Below are positions 50,775 through 55,739 of a stretch of DNA of 55,739 bases, piece after piece. The notes beneath the pieces were generated by a model. It saw nothing but the letters and a program-made list of their open reading frames with translations, did no database searches and was not told the DNA's origin. The position numbers were made by a program, and so were the translations under genes. The DNA is from NC2004 sp050874905. GTDB taxonomy: Bacteria; Bacillota; Clostridia; Lachnospirales; Lachnospiraceae. Positions within the stretch are counted from its first letter, which is position 1. Each line of letters begins with the position of its first letter. Location: contig JBNMLP010000019.1 of the NCBI GenBank assembly GCA_050874905.1, forward strand, positions 1 to 55,739, written 5' to 3'.

Positions 50775-51551
50775 ATGTACGAGTATGACAATTTTACCAA
50801 GGATGTTTATAAACTAACAGGGATTGATCTTTCTCTTTATAAAGAACGGCAGATGAAACGTAGGATTGAAGCGTTGATCAAACGTTATAATCTGGCAGGA
50901 TTTAAAGAATTTTTAGAAGCAATTCAGGTGGATAAAGAAATGTATGAGACGTTTTTGTCTTATCTTACGATCAATGTGTCAGAGTTTTATCGCAATCCGG
51001 ATCAGTGGCGGATTTTAGATGAGAACGTGATCCCGACCTTATTAAAGAAAAATGGCGGACGTCCGTTAAAAATATGGAGTGCTGCTTGTTCTACCGGTGA
51101 TGAACCGTATTCTCTTGTGATGCTTCTTTCTAAACATATGCCACTTGATAAGATCGTAGTAGAAGCGACGGATATTGACAAACAGATCATCCAAAAAGCG
51201 AAAGCGGGTATTTATGATAAAAAGAGTCTGGCTAGTTTGCCGGAGGAGTTTAAGCGGCGGTATTTTAAGGAACTCGGGAAAAACTCTTATCAGATTTCTA
51301 CAGAGATTAAAGACCGGGTCAAATTCAGTCAGCATAATCTTTTACGTGATTCCTTTGGCAGTAATTATGATTTGATCGTTTGCCGGAATGTCATGATCTA
51401 TTTTACGGAAGAGGCCAAGGATGAACTGTATCAGAAGTTTTATGGAGCGTTGAAAAAGGAAGGTGTGCTATTTGTAGGAAGTACGGAGCAGATGCTTCGT
51501 GCAGACAGCATAGGATTCCACTCTATTTATTCGTTCTTTTATGAGAAATAG
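50775..51551 (+). CDS. CheR-type protein-glutamate methyltransferase
   Basis: A ~258-residue SAM-dependent methyltransferase adding methyl groups to glutamates of chemoreceptors. An N-terminal CheR_N helical domain (~1-70) precedes the SAM site KIWSAACSTGDEPYSLVMLL, DIDKQIIQKA and the late VCRNVMIYF and GSTEQM. The start is ATG 50775 with GGGAGGTGG ahead. No other chemotaxis genes are near. Isolated CheR-like genes occur in flagellated and non-flagellated Clostridia. Confidence 0.92.
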   Translation: MYEYDNFTKDVYKLTGIDLSLYKERQMKRRIEALIKRYNLAGFKEFLEAIQVDKEMYETFLSYLTINVSEFYRNPDQWRILDENVIPTLLKKNGGRPLKIWSAACSTGDEPYSLVMLLSKHMPLDKIVVEATDIDKQIIQKAKAGIYDKKSLASLPEEFKRRYFKELGKNSYQISTEIKDRVKFSQHNLLRDSFGSNYDLIVCRNVMIYFTEEAKDELYQKFYGALKKEGVLFVGSTEQMLRADSIGFHSIYSFFYEK

Positions 51552-51562
51552 CAGGTGATAAT

Positions 51563-52243
51563 ATGAGAATTAACAAATATTTAAGTGCTGCAGGTGCCTG
51601 CAGCCGTAGAGCAGCTGATCAGCATATTCTCGATGGAGAGGTCACGATCAATGGAAGAGTGGCAGTCCTGGGAGATCAGGTCGAGGAAACGGATGAGGTA
51701 TGTTTTCAGGGCGAGCGTTTGTTTTTGGATGAACCATTTGTTTTGCTTGCTTATAACAAGCCAGTTGGACTGGTCTGTTCTGCCAAAGAAAAAGACAACA
51801 TTATTGATGCAATCGGTTATCCGACACGGATCTATCCGGTAGGACGACTGGATAAGGACTCGGAAGGACTGGTACTGCTGACCAATCAGGGAGAGCTGCA
51901 CAACCAGATTTCCCATGCGAGAAATTGTCATGAGAAAGAATATGAGGTGGTTGTGAATCAGGTCGTAACACGCGAATTTCTTGACCAGATGCGAAATGGC
52001 GTGGAGATCCTTGACACGGTCACAAGACCTTGCAAGGTGAAAAAGACTGGAAGAAACAGCTTCCGCATTATCTTAACGCAGGGGCTGAACCGACAGATCC
52101 GGCGCATGTGTGAAGCACTTGACTATCGGGTATACTCATTAAAGAGAGTGCGTGTGATGAATATTTTACTGGGGGACCTTCCGGTAGGACAGTATCGCAA
52201 CATTACCCCATCAGAGCTTGCAGAGCTTAAGAAAATGCTATAA
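51563..52243 (+). CDS. RsuA/RluB/RluF-family pseudouridine synthase
   Basis: A 226-residue rRNA pseudouridine synthase. An S4 RNA-binding domain (~1-48, MRINKYLSAAGACSRRAAD) is followed by the catalytic domain with D97 in VGRLDKDSEG and LTQGLNRQIRRMCEAL. It most resembles RluF/RluB (23S rRNA) among the family, but the exact site cannot be read. It starts 11 bases after cheR with AGGTGATAAT upstream. Confidence 0.92.
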   Translation: MRINKYLSAAGACSRRAADQHILDGEVTINGRVAVLGDQVEETDEVCFQGERLFLDEPFVLLAYNKPVGLVCSAKEKDNIIDAIGYPTRIYPVGRLDKDSEGLVLLTNQGELHNQISHARNCHEKEYEVVVNQVVTREFLDQMRNGVEILDTVTRPCKVKKTGRNSFRIILTQGLNRQIRRMCEALDYRVYSLKRVRVMNILLGDLPVGQYRNITPSELAELKKML

Positions 52244-52273
52244 TAAAAAAGAAAACCGGCAGGAGGAACGGAC

Positions 52274-54268
52274 ATGGCAGAAAATGTGCAGAATATGAAG
52301 CGGATGAAGGAACTGGTAACTTTATTAAACCGTGCTTCTAAGGCGTATTACAATGAGAATACAGAGATCATGAGCAATTATGAGTATGATGCCTGCTATG
52401 ATGAACTCGTTTCTTTGGAAAAAGAGACTGGTGTGACGCTAAGCCAGAGTCCGACGATGCATGTCGGTTATGAGGTCAAAAGTGAACTGAAAAAAGTGAC
52501 ACACGAGCATCCGATGCTTTCCCTTGATAAGACAAAGGAGGTAGCGGAGCTTGTTACGTGGCTGAAAGACAAGGAAGGCGTACTGTCGTGGAAAGAGGAC
52601 GGGTTGACTACCGTGCTCCTTTATGAGGACGGCAAACTGGTTCAGGCGGTGACGCGTGGCAATGGTCAGGTGGGAGAGGATATTACCCACAATGCTAAGG
52701 TATTTGCCAATGTGCCACAGCAGATTTCCTATACGGGAAAGCTGACGATACGAGGGGAATCTGTCATTTCCTATGAAGAATTTGCACGGATCAATGAGGA
52801 GATCGCGGATGCAGAAGCAAAATATAAGAATCCGAGAAATCTGTGCAGCGGAACGGTCAGACAGCTAAACAGCCGGATCTGTGCAGAGCGCAATGTTCAT
52901 TTTCTGGCATTTAATCTGATCGATGTGCCGGATCACATGGAGCTTGATACGGTAGAAAAGCGGTTTTTATGGCTTTCCTCTCTCGGTTTTGATGTGGTAC
53001 AATATAAGCTGGTGACGAAGGACACACTGCCTGATACGGTGGCGTGGTTTTCTTCCCATATTACAGAGAATCAGTTCCCGTCGGATGGGCTGGTGCTTTC
53101 CTACAATGACATTGCTTACGGGAGAAGCTTAGGTACGACCGCAAAATTCCCACGGGATTCCATTGCATTTAAATGGCAGGATGAGGTGGAGGAGACCACC
53201 TTTTTAGAGGTGTTCTGGAGTGCATCAAGAACGGGGCTGATCAATCCGGTGGCTGTGTTTGAACCGGTGGAGATTGAAGGAACGACTGTGAGCCGTGCCA
53301 GCCTGCACAATGTAAGTATTTTAGAATCTTATGAGCTTGGAGCAGGGGATAAGATCACGGTATTTAAGGCAAATATGATCATTCCGCAACTTTCTGATAA
53401 CCTGACCAGAAGCAATACGCTAAAGATTCCTGAAACCTGCCCGGTATGTCATCAGCCGACACGGGTGAAGGAAGAAAATGATGTCAAAGTGCTCCTTTGT
53501 GAGAATCCACTCTGTCCTGCCAAACAGGTAAAACGGTTTGCACATTTTGTAAGCCGGGATGCGATGAATATGGATGGTTTGTCAGAAGCAACACTGGAGA
53601 AATTTATTCAAAACGGATTTTTGGCAGAGCTTTCGGATCTGTTTCATCTGAACCGTTATCAGGATGAGATTGTGGAGCTGGAGGGCTTTGGTGAGAAATC
53701 CTATCAAAAGCTCTATGCTGCCATTGAGCGGAGCAGGAATTGTTCCATGCCGTCTTTCCTTTATGGATTAGGAATAGGAAATATCGGACTTCGGAATGCC
53801 AAGCTGATCTGTCAGCATTTTCAATATGATTTTACAAAGCTGCGTCATGCGGATATGGAAGAACTGATGCAGATTGATGGAATCGGTGAGCTGATCGCAA
53901 AAGCATTTATAGAGTATTTTTCGGATGCGAAAAAGCAGGAACAGTTAGATGCCCTGCTTCACGAGGTTACATTTGAAAAAGAGGAGATGCTCGCACCGGA
54001 AGAACAGCTTCTGGCTGATAAAACCTTTGTGGTCACCGGTTCTTTGACACAATATGCCAACCGGAATGCATTAAAAGCAGAGATTGAGCAGCTCGGAGGA
54101 AAGGTTGCCGGAAGTGTATCAAAGAAGACGGATTTTCTGATCAACAACGATGCCGACTCTAATTCCTCCAAGAATAAAAAGGCAAAAGAGCTTAATATAC
54201 CGATTCTGACGGAAGAGGCGTTTAGAAATATGATCAAGCAGGAAGGAAGCGAAACAAATGCCAATTAA
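52274..54268 (+). CDS. ligA: NAD-dependent DNA ligase
   Basis: A 664-residue ligase sealing nicks in replication and repair. Domain Ia (~1-75, with YYNENTEIMSNYEYDACYDEL) is followed by the adenylation domain: HPMLSLDKTKEV, the lysine K107 in LSWKEDGLTT, TRGNGQVGEDITHN, and further SDGLVLSYND. Then an OB fold, a four-cysteine zinc site (CPVC...CENPLC), a helix-hairpin-helix region and a C-terminal BRCT domain (~585-660). The length is near the usual ~670. It overlaps metA by 11 bases. Confidence 0.96.
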   Translation: MAENVQNMKRMKELVTLLNRASKAYYNENTEIMSNYEYDACYDELVSLEKETGVTLSQSPTMHVGYEVKSELKKVTHEHPMLSLDKTKEVAELVTWLKDKEGVLSWKEDGLTTVLLYEDGKLVQAVTRGNGQVGEDITHNAKVFANVPQQISYTGKLTIRGESVISYEEFARINEEIADAEAKYKNPRNLCSGTVRQLNSRICAERNVHFLAFNLIDVPDHMELDTVEKRFLWLSSLGFDVVQYKLVTKDTLPDTVAWFSSHITENQFPSDGLVLSYNDIAYGRSLGTTAKFPRDSIAFKWQDEVEETTFLEVFWSASRTGLINPVAVFEPVEIEGTTVSRASLHNVSILESYELGAGDKITVFKANMIIPQLSDNLTRSNTLKIPETCPVCHQPTRVKEENDVKVLLCENPLCPAKQVKRFAHFVSRDAMNMDGLSEATLEKFIQNGFLAELSDLFHLNRYQDEIVELEGFGEKSYQKLYAAIERSRNCSMPSFLYGLGIGNIGLRNAKLICQHFQYDFTKLRHADMEELMQIDGIGELIAKAFIEYFSDAKKQEQLDALLHEVTFEKEEMLAPEEQLLADKTFVVTGSLTQYANRNALKAEIEQLGGKVAGSVSKKTDFLINNDADSNSSKNKKAKELNIPILTEEAFRNMIKQEGSETNAN

Positions 54269-55163
54269 AATAGATAATGATTTGCCAGTAAAGAAGATTT
54301 TAGAAGATGAGAATATATTTGTAATGGATCACGACAGAGCAAAAAGTCAGGAGATCCGTCCGCTTAATATTCTGATCGTTAATCTGATGCCGTTAAAAGA
54401 AGATACGGAGCTTGCACTGCTGCGCAGTCTTGCCAATACACCATTGCAGGTAAATGTGTCATTTCTTCGTATGGATTCCCATGAATCCAAAAATACGTCA
54501 GAGGCACATCTGACCCGTTTTTATGTATCCTTTGATGAGGTGAAGGCGCATCGGTATGATGGAATGATCATTACTGGAGCTCCGGTGGAAACAATGCCGT
54601 TTGAGCAGGTGGATTACTGGAAAGAGCTGACGGAGATCATGGAATGGAGCAAGTCAAACGTTACCTCTACCTTGCATATCTGCTGGGGATCACAGGCGGG
54701 ACTTTATTATCATTACGGAGTACAAAAGCATTTGCTTCCGAAGAAGCTTTCCGGCATTTACGAGCATCATACGTTTCATCGGAAAACGCCGCTGGTGCGT
54801 GGTTTTGATGATACCTTTTATGTCCCACATTCCAGATATACCGGATTTTCCAAAGAGGATATTGAGGCGATCGATGAACTGGAGATCGTGGCAGAATCAG
54901 AGGAAGCGGGACCTTATCTGATTATCGATAAGAAAATGAAAAATATTTTTGTGACGGGACATCCGGAGTATGACCAGTTGACACTTGATAAAGAGTACAA
55001 ACGGGATGTGAAGAAAGGGCTTCACCCGGAGATCCCGGTGCATTATTATCCGGATGACGATCCGACGAAAGTACCTCCAAAGACATGGCGCTGCCATGCC
55101 AATACGTTATATTACAACTGGCTCAATTATTACGTTTATCAGAACACGCCGTATGAGTGGTAA
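54258..55163 (+). CDS. metA: Homoserine O-acyltransferase (MetA; predicted acetyl-specific)
   Basis: A 301-residue enzyme acylating homoserine in methionine synthesis. The catalytic C142 is in LHICWGSQAG, with H235 and E237 in VTGHPEYD. Position 111 is Glu; in the MetA family Glu here correlates with acetyl-CoA rather than succinyl-CoA use, so it is predicted to be an acetyltransferase despite the traditional name. The start codon lies inside ligA (11-base overlap). A terminator lies ~190 bases after the stop. Confidence 0.93.
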   Translation: MPIKIDNDLPVKKILEDENIFVMDHDRAKSQEIRPLNILIVNLMPLKEDTELALLRSLANTPLQVNVSFLRMDSHESKNTSEAHLTRFYVSFDEVKAHRYDGMIITGAPVETMPFEQVDYWKELTEIMEWSKSNVTSTLHICWGSQAGLYYHYGVQKHLLPKKLSGIYEHHTFHRKTPLVRGFDDTFYVPHSRYTGFSKEDIEAIDELEIVAESEEAGPYLIIDKKMKNIFVTGHPEYDQLTLDKEYKRDVKKGLHPEIPVHYYPDDDPTKVPPKTWRCHANTLYYNWLNYYVYQNTPYEW

Positions 55164-55349
55164 GAAAATCTATGAATTACAGGTAATATTATGTGAACCA
55201 TTGATTATTCAAGAAAATCCAATTCGTAAAACCGGCAATAATTTAATATATCTTAATATGAATTGATATATTTTTAGTGTTTCGTGGAGACAAAATGAGA
55301 TTTTGAAAGAATCGTGGAGGAAAATTAATTTAACTAGAGAGTGTAATAT

Positions 55350-55396
55350 AAAGTGTGTAAGTTGCCGGTAACAAACTTACGCACTTTATTTTTGTT
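55350..55396 (+). terminator. Intrinsic terminator after metA
   Basis: AAAGTGTGTAAGTT (55350-55363) pairs with AACTTACGCACTTT (55374-55387) through one wobble, followed by ATTTTTGTTTT. The long 3' stretch 55164-55349 shows no gene. Confidence 0.82.
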
Positions 55397-55445
55397 TTAA
55401 AGTGCGATATTCTAAAGGAAAGCTTTTCTAATTCTGCTTCTTGGG

Positions 55446-55471
55446 GAGACTGTTTCAAGTTTTGTGTAAAC
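55446..55471. repeat. 26-nt IS-end-like motif, inverted partner of 4274-4299
   Basis: The stretch starting GAGACTGTTTCAAG and ending GTGTAAAC is the reverse complement of 4274-4299 at 24 of 26 positions. It lies in a gene-free gap. Confidence 0.45.
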
Positions 55472-55507
55472 AGAAAAAACTGATATAAGATCTGTTATTA
55501 GTTATCG

Positions 55508-55540
55508 ACGGGCAGAACCTTGTTTTTAGGGTTCTGTCCT
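55508..55540. other. Hairpin in the metA-downstream gap
   Basis: GGCAGAACC (55511-55519) pairs with GGTTCTGTCC (55530-55539) with one bulge. A short T-rich stretch follows, so it could end a transcript that enters from the left. Confidence 0.45.
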
Positions 55541-55549
55541 TGTTTGTAT

Positions 55550-55647
55550 TATAATGCGGTTTTAGGCATGTCAAGCAGGACTGGCTGTGCCAGCCCTGCA
55601 GACTGTAGACAAAGTCCACGGCATACGCCATGGACTTTGTCTTTTTT
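55550..55647 (+). ncRNA. Candidate small RNA with terminator
   Basis: A TATAAT (55550-55555) is followed by two strong hairpins and a T-run. Hairpin 1 is GCAGGACTGGC-TGT-GCCAGCCCTGC (55575-55599, one mismatch). Hairpin 2 is GACAAAGTCCA (55608-55618) with TGGACTTTGTC (55631-55641), plus GGC/GCC inside, followed by TTTTTT. No convincing -35 is seen, and there is no reading frame, so an ~85-nt structured RNA is possible. It could equally be only a terminator pair. Confidence 0.4.
55608..55647 (+). terminator. Strong intrinsic terminator before the next gene
   Basis: An 11-bp stem plus inner 3 bp with an ATAC loop (55608-55641) is followed by TTTTTT (55642-55647). Confidence 0.85.
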
Positions 55648-55687
55648 AGCTAAAACAAAGCATTTATGCGACTTTTAGCCACTTTTT

Positions 55688-55696
55688 TGGTATAAT
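55688..55696 (+). promoter_or_regulatory. Extended -10 promoter of the right-edge gene
   Basis: TGG-TATAAT at 55688-55696; no good -35 is visible at the normal spacing. Confidence 0.45.
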
Positions 55697-55727
55697 TAAA
55701 CTATCAAAAACAGGTGGTGATTTTTAT

Positions 55728-55739
55728 ATGATGACGAAA
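55728..55739 (+). CDS. Start of the next gene (partial)
   Basis: ATG 55728 (or 55731) follows AGGTGGTGA at 55712-55720. Only four codons (M-M-T-K) are inside the window, so the product cannot be named. Confidence 0.4.

Noticed and set aside
4274..55471. The whole 51 kb as a mobile element bounded by the two inverted 26-nt motifs
   Set aside because: It contains housekeeping genes (scpAB, ligA, cmk, ispH-rpsA) and no transposase or integrase of a matching type at the ends.
1..55739. CRISPR arrays, tRNA or rRNA genes, prophage
   Set aside because: No spaced short repeats, no cloverleaf or rRNA-like sequence and no phage structural genes were found by eye.

Overview
The window looks like a chromosomal segment of a low-to-mid GC Firmicute of class Clostridia, most probably a Lachnospiraceae-type gut anaerobe. 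This rests on the IspH-S1 fusion gene, the sodium-pumping decarboxylase operon, a THF riboswitch in front of an ECF folate S component, AAGGAGG-type ribosome sites with frequent TTG starts, and TTGAnn/TATAAT promoters. No rRNA, tRNA, CRISPR array or intact insertion sequence was seen.

Layout. (1) 1-3191: the left edge carries the 3' end of an unknown gene inside a ~196-bp tandem duplication, an extended-SDR nucleotide-sugar enzyme, and a convergent UDP-glucose dehydrogenase with an HTH domain fused to its N-terminus. (2) 3446-8011: an AT-richer accessory island with two genes I do not recognise, an Rpn-type nuclease/transposase gene, a nuclease-like gene with a type I restriction-like N-terminal domain, and a 97-nt nested inverted repeat. 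(3) 8080-22625: a cell-surface polysaccharide cluster with UDP-galactopyranose mutase, a PssD/PssE split glycosyltransferase, four GT2 transferases, a second copy of the SDR enzyme, an acyltransferase, a GT11-like (fucosyltransferase family) gene followed by a GT6 (blood-group A/B transferase family) gene, a Wzx-type flippase, a VanZ-like protein and two tandem O-antigen polymerase/ligase-like membrane proteins. (4) 22627-37867: envelope and housekeeping genes on the plus strand: a CLC antiporter with CLC-F (fluoride) features, a GH25 lysozyme, deoB and pdp for nucleoside salvage, two D-Ala-D-Ala carboxypeptidases, a metallophosphoesterase, scpA-scpB, cardiolipin synthase, an HD protein, an Xaa-Pro aminopeptidase and a CmpB-like membrane protein. 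(5) 37951-38743 (minus strand): folT under a THF riboswitch whose terminator and antiterminator can be read directly. (6) 38920-43777: an operon with a 12S-type carboxyltransferase, a small OadG-like subunit, a biotin carrier, an OadB sodium pump and a 5S-type pyruvate/oxaloacetate carboxyltransferase. (7) 43858-55163: an RpiR regulator with a BaiN-like flavoprotein, a convergent LRR surface protein, cmk, ispH-rpsA, cheR, an RsuA-type pseudouridine synthase, ligA and metA. (8) 55164-55739: a hairpin-rich, gene-free stretch and the first codons of the next gene.

The most interesting points are the GT11-GT6 pair (a possible host blood-group mimic), the HTH-Ugd fusion, the in-frame internal ribosome site that would release free S1 from the IspH-S1 fusion, the hybrid transcarboxylase/sodium-pump operon, the accessory island, and the legible THF riboswitch. 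Function calls come from family motifs read by eye; no database search was run.
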